DNA of 64,000 nt from Tricholoma matsutake (Eukaryota > Basidiomycota > Agaricomycetes > Agaricales > Tricholomataceae): contig AP026544.2 in the NCBI GenBank assembly GCA_026075535.2, positions 5,580,001 to 5,644,000 on the forward strand. Reading direction: 5' to 3'. How positions within the stretch are numbered: the stretch's first letter is position 1; every line of letters starts with the position of its first letter. Below, piece after piece: positions 39,845 through 52,119 of this stretch. Under the pieces are notes generated by a model. The model was not told the origin of the DNA. It was given only the letters and a program-made list of their open reading frames with translations, and made no database searches. Both the position numbers and the translations under genes were made by a program.

Positions 39845-42126
39845 TTTTTTTTTTTTTTGGGTCATCATTTATAATGCAGGGCTCGATCGCAGTCCGCGGG
39901 TCAAGATACAAGCAAAGGTACTACTATGACTACGCATTCCCTCCACCCACATCCCACACCATGTCCCTTGCAGAAGCCACTTTAGGTGGGCAGTGCCACT
40001 TACATTGTCCTCTCAGACAGGAAAGGCAATATTCTGGATGGGGGGGGCCCCCCATCCAGACGCTAGCCATGAGATCACCCGCTGTTGCTAGCCCGGTCCC
40101 CCCATCCCTACCCAACCAAAGTCGGATCGACGAGCAGTGTCAATTCACTGTAAATCCTCCCTTGCGGGAAGAATAACCGTATGTGCTTTGCCAGCAAGCA
40201 AGGATTGACCACCCCAGGTGAGTGAGATGGACCATCACCGCGCTTCTGCACGAGTAACAGTGATGAGGCAGCTGGTTGTTCACCTGGTTATTCACCAGAA
40301 CTGCCGTAGGTAGGGGGCCAGGGCCCCCTTTGAGCAAATGCTGCATAGTGCACGCACTCAATGACAATGTCCCCCCCGCAGTGGGGAGAAGGTGAAGGGA
40401 GGTGGCACATTGCTGCCCCCCTGATAGTGGCCACCAATGATTTGGTGGATGTAGCCGTGAAGGGTGATCCCCTTTTTAATTCCAGTGAGGTCGTCGACGA
40501 GGGCCTTGAGGATGACGGCGCTGTGCAGGGGATGAGGGTTCCCCACTTGGAGGCTCTGTCGCTGGTGGAGCAGACTGAGCCGCCTTCATCGCCTCATAGG
40601 AAGCCCAGAAGGCTGCCGGAGACATAAGATCTAGAGGAGCTGACACTGCCTGAAGCAACTCCATCATGCTCCCTGAAAATCGCCAGGTGGTGGTGAACAG
40701 CTCCCATGCCATCTGACGCCAAGAGTTCCTCTCATTGAGAGGAACCGCGGACACTTGGACGGTACCCACAAAAGAGGTCATCGTGTCCAGTAAATGCAAC
40801 ATGGCATGAGAGGTGGCTTCAATCTCCAGCCTCTCATCCCTTGATAACGGCACTTCGTCCTCCACCAACTTGGGGATGGGGGGCCAAGGCTGTGACGGGG
40901 CAGGGGATGCCTCCGGATAAAGGAGCTCAGCTATGCCGAGCTCCTGTGAGTACACATCCTCCCATGGGAGGCTGTGGGTCCATTGCTTGTGCGCAACATC
41001 GACACCTTGTGCCCATCATACACGATCGATTGTTTGCCTCGAGGAGAGCCTAGGCCCCCCCTCGGCATAAATGAGAGCCTCCTGCATAGCAAGAGAGTCG
41101 TCGTCATCATCAGGGTCGGAGAGGTTTTCTCCAGCCCATAGATCTCTAACTGCCTTTAATGCAGCTGCTACCTCCAGATCGTCTCATTTGTACCAGGTGT
41201 CATAGTCTTGGACGTCATCATCATAGATGTCGCCCATAATCAGGGTGGGGGTGTGAAGCCCCCAGTGAGGTGGTTGGTCTCTGATTGGCCATTTGGGCAT
41301 TTGAGAGTGAGTTAGTACAGGTAGATGACAGTAGAAGTCAAAGTACGCAGCATGGGATTGATAACAGCTGGCCCCTTATCTCAATTCTGGGTCCACCCGA
41401 TACAGCCTCCAGACGCTCCGAGGGGGCAAGCAAGCCACATACCCTGCTGCCTGGTGGGAGAGGATTGAACCCGGGTCATGACACCTAGGAGAGTGAGCAC
41501 CAGAGGTAGAGAAATGGTGGTGAAAAGTGGCCACCAAAGTATTTATAAGCACTGCCCAAAGTGTGCTATCACACTTTGGTGGGCGCTTAAACCTAGCCGC
41601 CAGGGGGCACCATCGCCCGGCCCCTTTTAACGATGGTGTATTCCAATGGGTAGTCAGTGTAGCAGGTCTCTAGTAGTAGAAACTCACAGAGCATGGAGGT
41701 TGGAGGCCCCCAGGACAACCAACAGTCCAGTAAGAACGTCCCTCTCCCCTAAGCCAGACCTCCCCCAACTAAACGAGCGCTTCTACTTGGGCGAGCATTG
41801 AAGCAGGCATCCCACACCCACTCTAAGCCCCCATAGGGACCTAGACTACTCTTTTATAGACACCACTCACCTAGCCAGGATCCTCAAAGCCAAGGGGAAT
41901 GAGACTGATAGCAGTCACTGTTGAAAACAATGACTGAGACATCCCCGGAGATCGGATGGATGGATCTCTTAGCAAATCAGGCCAGGCCTGAAGACGCCAA
42001 GAGCGTTCGTGATGGTGAAATCCGATCGAAAATCAGACGTAAATTGAAGTCTCGACGTTGCTACCAACATCGAGCAGGAGTGTTTACCACTGTTTATGGT
42101 GGTTGTAACAAGTCAAGGAGCATGTT
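39845..42126 (-). mobile_element. B1 retroposon, full length, ORF decayed
   Basis: Poly(T) to 39859, then GGGTCATCATTTATAA. 5' terminus (complement of GCTCCTTGACTTGTTAC) at about 42104-42121, first hairpin near 42054-42077 and a near-palindrome at 41556-41579. Duplication GATTGAGGACATCAT on both sides (39830-39844, 42127-42141). Inserted in the minus-strand unknown ORF, in the same orientation as that ORF. Confidence 0.92.
40476..41300 (-). pseudogene. B1 orphan protein, two stops
   Basis: ATG 41300 (MPKWPIRDQPPHWG). Colinear with the intact 269-residue copies, but TGA replaces the codon after YK (about 41188) and the CTG codon in DRVLWAQ (about 41019). It has an insertion near the C-terminus (QSAPPATEPPSGEPSS). 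The block RNSWRQMAWELFTTTWRFS is kept. Divergent from the intact copies, so an older insertion. Confidence 0.75.
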
Positions 42127-42990
42127 GATTGAGGACATCATCATTGTCAGATGTTTGTCGCCGGGTGCTAGAAAAGGTCTTGTCGATAGGCTTTAAAGCA
42201 GGAACGATTAGTTCGTTCATCCAAACGGCTTGTATGAGAACCTTGCTTCTAGCATATAGCTCGTTCTGTCCTCCATTGAAGGTGCACAATGGATGCAAAT
42301 CCACAGGCTTTACATGAGATTTGTCTGACTGGAGTCCATAGAGATTGTATGGGAGTTGTTGGAGGGTGGAGGGACGCAGGCCAAAATGCAAGCACAGTGG
42401 ACCCAAGACAGATGGCGCTGGCACATGAAGTTCCAGTCCAACTGGAACAGCTCATGTGTTTCTCTTCTGTTTATCTGCCTTTTTCCCTTCCAACCAACTT
42501 TTCTGCTCTTGATATACAAACCATATGATGTGATCAATGAAGTTGGCTAGCATTGGGCTCTGACTTTTTAGCTGCTCATAACCCTTGTCACAATGGATGC
42601 CAAGAACACTCTTCACAGTTCTTGGACCAGTGTCACGGTACCAGTTGAAGACAACCATCAACGATCAGCACATTTCCCAGTGCTGGGCATTCAAAAGTGT
42701 TGCGAGCTTTTGCGAGATGAACACCAGACTGGGCAATATTTGAACCGAATGCAGCAGTCGATAGAGAAAAAGGCCAGCGGCAGAACACTGATCATCAGAC
42801 AGCACACTGACGTAGCTGCCCAGCATGCTATGAGCATGATTATGATTAGTCCAAGTGGACACCATGGAGTTGATATCCGAATTTGCAAAATAGGCCTTTG
42901 TCTTCATAAATGCCCTAGCTTCTACAAAGTCTCTAAGTTCGCCTTGCAATCGGGGTACATCCAGCAATGTTGTCAGCTAGTCAATGTTCC
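42127..42990 (-). pseudogene. Unrecognised minus-strand ORF, most upstream visible piece
   Basis: One minus frame from 42967 to 42127, interrupted by TGA at about 42667 and 42454. Between and around them are coding-like stretches such as FVEARAFMKTKAYFANSDIN, VLGIHCDKGYEQLKSQSP, VGLELHVPAPSVLGP and LIQAVWMNELIVPALKPI. Continues across the B1 insertion into 39844 in frame (SDNDDVLNQ then CLTRGAILQ). I find no intron and no familiar motif. The left end of the gene (its N-terminus) is cut at about 42990 by a LINE fragment. Could be an intronless host gene or an ORF of an old DNA element or virus-like insert. Confidence 0.5.
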
Positions 42991-43116
42991 GTACTCCTCT
43001 ATCAATAGACTTAGGTTTTGCCCCGTATACGGGCAACATGCCTCTCAAACCCAAGGGTACCTGGAGGTACCTTGGTTTCTTCTTCAATTGCAAGCTCTCC
43101 TTTAAGGAGCACATGC

Positions 43117-45376
43117 CAGCTGCGCTCCTTGACTTGTTACAACCACCATAAACAGTGGTAAACATTCCTGCTCGATGTTGGTAGCAACGTCGAGACTGCA
43201 ATTTCGGTCCGATTTTCGATCGGATTTCACCATCACGAACGCTCTCGCCGTCTCCAGGCATAGCCTGATTTGCTAAGGGATCCGTCCATCCGATCTCTGT
43301 GGATGCCTCGGGCACTGTTTCTGACAGTGTCCGCTATTCGTCTCGCTCTCCTGGGCTTCGAGGATCCTGGTTAGGTGAGTGTTGGCAATGAAAGAGTAGT
43401 CTGGGCCCCTATGGGGGTTTAGAGTGGGTGTGGGATGCCTACTTCAACGCTTGCCCAAGTCGTCGCATTTGTTTAGCTGGGGGAGGTCTGGCTCAGGAGG
43501 AGGGACATATTCACTGGATTGTGGGTCGTCTGGGAGGCTTCCTACCTCCATGCTGTGTGAGTTTCTACATCTAGAGACCTGCTACACTGACTACCCATTG
43601 GAATACACCATCGTTAAAAGGGGCCGGGCGATGGTGCCCCCTGGTGGCTAGGTCGACGCTCTGGTGGCCGCTACTCACCACCGACTCTTTACCTCCGGCA
43701 CTCACACCCTTGAGGTGTTTGGAACCGGGTTCAATCGTCCCTCCCAATCTGCAGCAGGATTTGCGGCCTGCCTGCCCCCTCGGAGTGTCTGGAGGCTGTG
43801 TCGGGTGGACCCAGAATTGTGATAAGGGACCATCTGCTATCGTTATCACGCTACGTATCTTGACTTCTACCGTCATCTACTTGTGCTAAATCATCCTCAA
43901 TGCCCTCTACAAACCGTGGAGCGCGAGCTCGACACCAGGTGGCGCATGGTGACCCCCTCTTATACACAAACACCGACTTCGCAGACTTCGACAACAACTA
44001 CGTCCCAGAGTTCGGGCACGTCTCCTTGAGTGGATGGGACTCTGATGTGGCTAACCAGTTCCACAATCTTTGGGTGGAGGATGACTCCTCCGACCTGCCA
44101 GACGACGATGACGGCTCTGCCACCGGCGGAGACGTCGAATTCATTCCGGGTCTCACCGAGCTAGCCTCGCAGGAGATGATAAACCGCTTCTTGGTGTCAC
44201 AAGTGATAGCCGATGAGGTGCATGATCTGGCTCTCGAGCTTGGGCTCGAGGCCAACAACAATCAAGAGCTCGGCATTGCCGAGCTCCTCTATCCAGAGGG
44301 GCAGCAGGAGCAATCTGTGCTGCCCCTCCCCATATCACCGGGTTCATCTGCCATCCCAGAGTTGGTGGAGGATGAGCCTCCGTTGTCGAGAGATGAGAGG
44401 GTGGAAATAACATCCGCCTCTCATGGCTTTCTACACTTACTGGAGGCTATGACGATCTTTGTCGGTACCGTCTGAGTATCCGCCATTCCACTCATTGAGA
44501 GGAACGCATGGCGCCAGATGGCCTGGGAATTATTCACAACCACCTGGCAATTGTCTGAGCCAATGTCGGCAGAACTAGCAGCTGCCGGATTGCCTCTCGA
44601 CCTCACGTCACCGGCAGCCTTCAGGGCTTCCTACGCGGCTAGGCAGGCAGCTCATGCAGAGCTCCATCATGGGGAACCCTCGTCCTCATCACGACACCGC
44701 CGTCCTCGAGGTCCTCGAGCACAGCAGCGCTGCTACTGAAAGGGGGGTGTCACCCCTCCACATCTACTCCCACCAATTGGTTGGTGGCCGATATCGGGAT
44801 AGTGGCAGTTTGTTGCTTCCCTTTACCTTCTCCCCGCTGCGGGGGGGATGTTGTTACCGAGCGTATGCCCTCGTTGGCATCTACTCGAAGGGGGCCTTGG
44901 CCCCCTATCCACGCTAGTTCCAGTGAATAACCAGGTGAACAACCAGCTACCACATTTCTGTCACTCATGCGGGAGCGCGGTGATGGTCCACCTCATTTGT
45001 CTGGGGTGGTCAATCCTCGCTGGCCAGGAGCATGCAGACGGTTATTCCTCCTGCAAGGGGGGATTTACAGTGAATTAACACGGCCACGCCTGATCTGACT
45101 TCGGTTGGATATGTGGCTGGGGGACCGTTCTGCACTGGTGGACGAGTTAATGGCTAGCTTCAGGAGGGGGGGCTCCCCCTCCAGATTATTGCCTTTCCTG
45201 GCTGAGAGGCCAACGTCTGTGGCACTGCCCGCCTAAAGAGGCTAAAACGAGGACCTGGGTAGGATATGGGTGAGGGGAAGCGTAGTTACAGTAGTACCCA
45301 AGTTTGTATCCTGCTCCGTGGACTGCGATTGAGCCCCGCATTATAAATTGTTGACCCAAAAAAAAAAAAAAAAAAA
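43117..45376 (+). mobile_element. B3 retroposon (diverged B element), full length
   Basis: Starts with GCGCTCCTTGACTTGTTAC near 43122 and the CTCGATGTT hairpin, ends TTATAAATTGTTGACCC and a 20-nt A tail. Flanked by a 13-bp duplication in the mini-LINE. The 5' and 3' regions align with B1, but the ORF (43900-44739) is much diverged in its N-terminal half. The 3' terminal region is identical in layout to B1/B2, as expected if only the ends are constrained by the copying machinery. Confidence 0.9.
43900..44739 (+). pseudogene. B3 orphan protein (279 codons, one TGA)
   Basis: ATG 43900 (MPSTNRGARARHQ). The N-terminal 100 residues barely match B1 apart from the acidic run (VEDDSSDLPDDDDG) and LW/DL spacing. 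From NNQELGIAELLYPEG on it aligns well: IPELVEDEPPLSRDERVEI, and RNAWRQMAWELFTTTWQLSE nearly unchanged, ending RHRRPRGPRAQQRCY. One in-frame TGA at 44473-44475 (FVGTV*VSAIP). The uneven conservation points to purifying selection on the C-terminal half. Confidence 0.72.
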
Positions 45377-45529
45377 GGAGCACATGCGATTCTATTCCAC
45401 CAAAGCTCTCACCACAGCGAGGGCAATGGGAATGCTCAGCAATTCTGTCATAGTGTACTTCGTTTGTATGTCTCTACCGTGGACTGCGATCGGGCGCCGC
45501 ATTATAAACTTTTGACCCAAAAAAAAAAA

Positions 45530-47449
45530 GGAGCCAGACAAGAAAGCATTCCATTTGTAGGTCATCTTGCGACCGACGAGATACGAATGGAAGAAATTCA
45601 CTACCTGCGCAGGGAATCCTGACCGAGAGATTATCTCCAGAAGAACTTGGTGTTTCAAGGAGGGGAAGAATTGAGCGATGTCAAACGCGACAACGCTTGT
45701 TTTGAGTCCCTTGGCCCAGCCTGCTCTGACAAGGTGGGTAAGGTAGATTCCTGCATCCTCAGTGGAACGCTGGGAAACACCTCCGAACTGATTTTGCTCG
45801 AAGGCCTCGTGTGCAACACCGTCGAATTGAAGTCGTCTAGATAACATTTTTTCAACTAATTTGCCCAGAGTATTCAGTAGCACTATGGGCCTGAACGACT
45901 TTGGGGTGGAGTAATTAGGTTTCCCTGGTTTTGGAATGATTACCAACAGGGACTCCTTGAAGTGAGCTGGCCAATGGCCAGCAGTGATGCAAGCCTCAGC
46001 GATGTGGGTGATGAGACCTGCCACCTCTGGGTTGCTACACCAGTGTTTTAGGTGCGACCATGTAACATGATCGGGACCTGGAGCAGATCAGGAAGAACAC
46101 GCATTGAGCGCTTCTTTCATTTCTGTAATGGAGAACGGGATCCAGGCCCTTTCAGGCACTGGATCCAGTTCATCTAGAATGCTCAGATTGACTACTTGAT
46201 CTGAAGCAGCATTGTAGGACCCATCAAGGGCAGCCCAAAGGGAATCCAGATCGTTGCAAGGTTCTCCCTGATAAGAGATTGCCTCGTATGATGGGAGGTT
46301 ACATTGACAAGTCCAGGACATCAAGTCCCAGGGTCGTCTATTGATCATCGCCACTTCTTGGATACGGTCGTCGAAAAAGTCCCACTTTGCATGTCGCATG
46401 ACTTTCCTGTAGTGCTTCCAGTCCTCCTCATCTTGGGAAGCTCTGTAAGTGTCTAGGGCACCATTGCATTCGTCAGTCCACCACCCTTTGGACAACTTGC
46501 CGAGGCGGGATTCCTTGGCATGGTTTTCCCATGCCATGTTTAAAATTGTTGATATCGCCAAGATGACATCATCGATTTCTGCCAAAGTATCTCCGTGCCA
46601 ATTTAGCCACAGAGTTAAAGCAGAGGAGACAGCATCCCGATATGATGCTTCCTCCTCAGATCCTTTTTTGATCGACCACTTGGTGACCGGAACCAGAGAT
46701 CCCAGGCCAGGTAGCGTCAGTGTCAGAGGGGCATGGTCAGACGTCCCCCTGGCTTCAGGTACGATTTCACAGTACAGTACGAATCTAAGATCCATAGGTA
46801 CAAACATCAGGTCGATCACTGTGGGGTGAAAGCCCTGTTGAGGGGGGAAATGGGTAGGGCCCTCCACTACTGGTAGGGCTCTAGTCAGGCCTAATGCCGT
46901 CGCCGTTTCCACTAAGTGGTCAGCATGAACTGAGTGTGCAGGCCCCTGGGGGTCCCAGGAGGCGTGTCTCACGTTGAAATCGCCGCACATGAAGTGCAAG
47001 CATGGGATCGTCATGACGTTCTCGAATAAGAGCGTGATGGCCGAGTGTTGGCTATCCAAATAGACATTAGCAAGTAGTATGACGTCTTCCCCTATTCCCA
47101 GTGAGAACAGGAGAACGTCATGATCATTGATCAGATCTTGTCTAAGACCCAGTCTTAGATTGGCAATGCTGTTCACAAAGTAGACAGCAATGCGTGGAGG
47201 GGAGTCAATTCCCAATGGGCACACTAAGGTTCCCCAGTTGGGGCTCATTGGTGCGCCTATGACCTCTTCCCCTTCCCTGTTGTGGGCCGAAGGGGCGTGT
47301 CTTATTAATCGCCAAGGAGGCTCTTGGATAAAAAGCAAGTCGTAGTCATCTATGAAATCTGCCAGTAGTGAGTCCATGTAACCCCAGTTTCTGTTTACAT
47401 TTTGACTAAATACGCGTAACTGAGGGGTAGATCTAAGTCTTTCTCTCAT
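45530..47449 (-). pseudogene. LINE L7 ORF2, endonuclease and partial RT
   Basis: ATG at 47449 (MRERLRSTPQLRVFSQNVN). An open frame of 453 codons holds the whole endonuclease: QNVNRNWGY, FIQEPPW, GDFNVRHASWD, SDHAPL. It stops at 46088 after a small indel near 46080 where paralogues read RSAPGPNHVTW. RT then continues in another frame (IIPKPGKPNYSTPKSFRPI, DIAQFFPSLKHQVL) to 45530. The MRERL start groups it with L8. Confidence 0.83.
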
Positions 47450-47495
47450 TTACGTTCGGCCACCGCGTCCTGTGGGATGGTAAGTAGGAGGGGAG
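45530..47495 (-). mobile_element. LINE L7, ORF2 N-terminal two thirds, antisense
   Basis: From the RT region (SSGSF, cut by the mini-LINE tail at 45530) back through the endonuclease to the ORF2 start at 47449 and the end of ORF1 (CATCCCACAGGACGCGG complement) up to about 47495. There the 5' end of plus LINE L8 begins, removing the rest of ORF1. Both ends are truncated. Confidence 0.87.
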
Positions 47496-47621
47496 TCGCT
47501 TCTTGTCCTCTTACCGCGACGTGCACAGCCACAAAAATTTTCGTTGACACCGTTTTCAACTCCTGTAGGTCAATCCGTCAATGATCCCCACGATCCGGTT
47601 TATCTAGCGTCTTACCAACGC

Positions 47622-49166
47622 ATGTCAGACTCGTTTGGAACAAAAGGGAGGAGATCGGACATAGCGATGGATGAGGGGAGACCTTCTAGATCTGGTATGC
47701 CTTGCACTCCTGGCGACGACTCCATTGATTCTCTGTGGCCCTCTGGGAGCCGCCAAACCTCTCAGATAGCACCCTCTGTGGGCCCTCATCGGACCCAAAG
47801 AGGCTCTCCAACTCCCTCCCCCTGTGGGGCCGGAACAATTACTCCACATGCACAGCGCTTTAGCATGCCAGCGTTATCTCCCAGGCAGGCCACAGCATCC
47901 CCTGCACCTCCCACAACACCCTCCACTCCTGCTTCACAGTGGGCTGACGAGGGGTCGTTATCAAACCCCAATCCTGCGATCCAGGACACGGAGATGGCAA
48001 GCGATGTGGATGACGATTGGTTGGGCCCTGTCACCTTTGCATGTGATTTTGGGGAATATGCACAGGGCTTCATCACTGTCCTCAGCAGGACAGGAGCCAG
48101 ACGACCAACTGCTGAACAACGGCAGGAGATTGCAGAACAACTGGGTGCTGTGCTCAATGCGGCAGCAATGGTTGGCTTTGATCACGAGTCGGGGAACACC
48201 ACCCTCCGACGAGCCATAGACAGGGTAGCTGGGGCTGGGAAATGACCTAGGTCGGATACCATCACCAACAACCCAAATGATGTCCCAAGGACAGAATACC
48301 TGGAGGGATGGGATGGGCCACGCCCCCCCCCCTCACAAATCTGCGAGGACACGAGGCCCTAGAGGGGCTCGACCTCTTCCAAAACCCCCAGCAGGGGGTG
48401 TCTCTTCGTCATGGGCAGGGGACCTCCCCCCCCTGTGAACTGGTCGACCAAGCCTTCGGGCAAGGGGACCTTTGCTCAGGTCGCTCATTTCCCTGGGGGA
48501 CGAGCTCCTAACACATCCATGGATGGCCTGGTGCGACTAGCCAAGGCTTTCCCCAAACTCCCTACTGATAAGCTGGCTGACATACAGCAGCACATCGGCC
48601 CATCCAGGCCAAAGGCTGCAAAGCCTTCACCCACTGTCCATGGACCATCCAGAAGACAGGTCCTTGTCCAAGTTCGTCCTCCCCTCGAGGAAGGCACAAA
48701 CCCTGCCGACTTCCTTGACCATGTCAGGAACACTCTCGGACTGCACCACTCCAAACTAGTGGCCCAATCCACTTCTATGCATGCTGGGAACATCTCAGTC
48801 GCTACCGATGTTGTGGCCTCCGAGGAGGACCTTCACTGCTTCAAGGAGGCTGCCCACAAGGTGTTCCCCTGGGCATCACAAGTTGATGCAGCCCTACCCA
48901 CGTCCACGTCGTACCTCAAATTGGTCGACATGCCCTTCATTGCCAACGACAAGGCTATTACACCTGATGTTGTTATTGCTCACCTGGGAAAGTCTGGAAT
49001 CTCGGACCTCACGGTGTTACAGGTCCCTCCACAGGTAGTACGTGACTTTTGGCAACATCGCTTTGACCGTGACTGGATCAAAGCTCGCTATGATGAGGTG
49101 AGTGCAAGACGCAATTCTTGCTCCCCTCCTGCTCACCATCCCACAGGACGCGGTGGCCGAACGTAA
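47622..49166 (+). pseudogene. LINE L8 ORF1, zinc knuckles deleted
   Basis: ATG 47622 (MSDSFGTKGRRSD). TGA at 48245 replaces CGA, the first C tract has 10 C (frameshift), then a frame of 252 codons to 49166 starting at MGRGPPPPVNWSTKPSGKG. At about 49050 VPPQVVRD joins FWQHRFDRDW directly: a deletion of about 430 bp removes all three knuckles yet keeps the frame to the normal ORF1 end (GRGGRT). Here the HGPSRRQVLVQ codon is not a stop. Confidence 0.82.
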
Positions 49167-51830
49167 ATGAGAGAAAGACTTAGATCTACCCCTCAGTTAC
49201 GCGTATTTAGTCAAAATGTAAACAGAAACTGGGGTTACATGGACTCACTACTGGCAGATTTCATAGATGACTACGACTTGCTTTTTATCCAAGAGCCTCC
49301 TTGGCGATTAATAAGACACGCCCCTTCGGCCCACAACAGGGAAGGGGAAGAGGTCATAGGCGCACCAATGAGCCCCAACTGGGGAACCTTAGTGTGCCCA
49401 TTGGGAATTGATGCTACTTGCTAACGTCTATTCAGACAGCCAACATTTGGCCATCACACTCTTGTATGAAAGTGTCATGACGATCCCACGACTACACTTC
49501 ATGTGTGGCGATTTCAACATGAGACATGCCTCTTGGGATCCCCAAGGGCTGGAACACTCTATCCATGCCGACCATTTAGTGGAAATGGCAACGGCACTTG
49601 GCCTAACAAGGGCCCTCCCCACTGTGGAGGGACCCACTCACTTTCCCCCGCAACAGGGCTTTCACCCCATGGTGATCGACCTGATGTTCATACCCATGGA
49701 TCTAAGATTCGTGCTGTGCTGCGATATCATTCCAGAAGCCAGGGGCATGTCTGACCATGCTCCCCTGACTCTGACACTGCCTGGCCCAGGATCTTTGGTT
49801 CCAGTTACCAAGTGGTCGATCAAAAAAGGATCCGAGGAGGAAGCATCGTATAGGGATGCTGTCTCCTCCACTTTAACTCCGTGGCTAGACTGGCACGGGG
49901 ACACCTCGTCAGAAATCGATGATGTCGTTTCAGCAATATCAACGATTTTAAACAAGGCATGGGAAAACCATGCTAAGGAGTCTCACCTCAGCAAGTCGTC
50001 CAAAGGCTGGTGGACTGACAAATGCAGTGGTGCCCTAGATGCCTACAGAGCCTCCCAAGACGAGGAGGACTGGAAGCTTTACAGGAAAGTCATGCGAAAA
50101 GCAAAGCGTGATTTCTTCGACGACCATATCCAAGAAGTGGCGACGATCAATAGACGACCCTGGGACCTGATGTCCTGTACTCGTCAACGTAACCTCCCAT
50201 CATACGAGGTGATCTCTTATTGGGGAGAACCTTGTAATGATCTGGATTCCCTTTGGGCCGCCCTTGATGGGTCCTATAATGCTGCCTCAAATCGAGTAGT
50301 CGATCTGAGCATCCTCGATGAACTTGATCCGGTGCCTGAAAGGGCCTGGATCCCGTTCTCCATCACGGAAATGACAGAAGCGCTCAATGCGTGTTCTTCC
50401 CATTCCGCTCCAGGTCCCGATCATGTTACGTGGTTGCACCTAAAATACTGGTGCAGCAACCCAGAGGTGGCAGGGCTCATCACCCGCATCACTGAGGCCT
50501 GCATCACGGCTAGCCATTGGCCAGCTCACTTTAAGGAGTCCCTGTCAGTAATCATCCCAAAACCAGGGAAGCCTAACTACTCCATCCCAAAGTTGTTCAG
50601 GCCCATAGTGCTGCTGAATACTCTGGGCAAATTGGTCGAAAAGATGTTGTCTAGACGACTTCAATTTGACGGTGTTGCACACGAGGCCTTCGAGCAGAAT
50701 CAGTTTGGAGGGGTTGCCCAGCATTCCACTGAGGATGCAGGAATCTACCTCACCCACCTCATCAGAGCAGGATGGGCCAAAGGGCTCAAAACAAGCGTTG
50801 TCGCTTTCGACATTGCTCAATTATTTCCCTCCTTGAACCACCAGGTTCTGTTGGAGATCATCTCTCGGTCGGGATTCCCTGTGCAAGTAGTGAATTTCTT
50901 CCGTTCATACCTGGTCGGTCGCAAGACGACCTACAAATGGAACGCCTTCTCATCTGGCTCTTTTGCAGCAGATGTGGGGGTGGGACAAGGTTCTGCCTTG
51001 TCCCCAGTCTTATCGGTGTTATATCTGACACCCATCATGAAGCTCTTCAGAAGAACACTCCTTGACTTGTTACAACCACTATAAACAGTGGTAAACACTC
51101 CTGCTCGATGTTGGTAGCAACGTCGAGACTCCAATTTTGGTCCGATTTTTGATCGGATTTCACCATCACGAACGCTTTCGGCGTCTCCAGGCCTGCCCTG
51201 ATTTGCTAAGAGATCTGTCCATCTGATCCCCGAGGATGCCCCGGTCATTGTTTTTGACAATGGCTGCTATTTGTCTCGTTCCCCTGTGCTTCGAGGATCC
51301 TGGCTAGGTGAGTGGTGTCTATGAAAGAGTAGTCTAGGTCCCTATGGGGGCTTAGAGTGGGTGTGGGATGCCTGCTTCAACGCTCGCCCAAGTCGACGCA
51401 CTCGTTTAGTTGGGGGAGGTCTGGCTCAGGGGAAGGGACATCGTTACTGGACTGCTGGTTGTCTCTGGGGCTTCCAACCTCCATGCTATGTGAGTCACTA
51501 CTACTAGGGACAAGCTACACTGACTACCTGTTGGAATACACTGTCACTAAAAGGGGCCGGGTGACGGTGCCCCCTGATAGCTAGGTCGATGCTCTGGTGG
51601 CCGCATTTCACCACCAACTCCTCACCTCTGGTGCTCACTCCTCTGGGGTGTTATGACCCGGGTTCAATCTTCTCCCACCAGGCAACAGGATGCGCAGCCT
51701 GTTCACCCCCTCGGAGCATTTGGAGGCTGTATCAGGTGGACCTGGAACTGAGACAAGGGGCCATCTGTTATTGATCTTACGCTACGTACTTTGACTGTTA
51801 TTGTCATTTACCTGTGCTAACTCACTCTCA

Positions 51831-52019
51831 ATGCCCAAATGGCTGAACAGAGACCAAACCACATGCTGGGGCCTTCACGACCCCACCTTGATTATGGGTG
51901 ACATCGTTGGTGATGATGCCCAAGACTACGACACCCAGTTCTCACAGAACAAACTGGAGGTAGCAGCTGCCCTAGGCAGTTTGAGATCTGTGGGCTGGGG
52001 AGGACCTCCCCGACCCTGA
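51831..52019 (+). CDS. B2 small ORFa (62 residues)
   Basis: MPKWLNRDQTTCWGLH start, GDIVGDDAQDYDTQ core, ends GGPPRP. Matches the N-terminus of the B1 protein. Function unknown. Confidence 0.45.
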   Translation: MPKWLNRDQTTCWGLHDPTLIMGDIVGDDAQDYDTQFSQNKLEVAAALGSLRSVGWGGPPRP

Positions 52020-52119
52020 CAACTATGAGGACTCTCCTGCTAGGCAGGAGGCCCTCGCTTACACTGCACGCTGCGTATTTCGATCACTAGCATCATATAC
52101 CAGTACTAACTTGCTCCTG

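Larger units (their letters stand above)
42991..45529 (+). mobile_element. Mini-LINE: 5'-truncated and internally deleted L copy, split by B3
   Basis: Segments 42991-43116 (ORF2 RT region, PIDLGFAPYTGN..., KLSFKEHM) and 45377-45529. After CAATTCTGTCA (45450) the sequence jumps to the last 80 nt of the LINE (TAGTGTACTTCGTTTGTATG... TTATAAACTTTTGACCC, A tail 45519-45529). Only about 280 bp of LINE in all, yet with an intact 3' terminus. The B3 insertion is flanked by AAGGAGCACATGC (43104-43116, 45375-45387). Confidence 0.82.
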
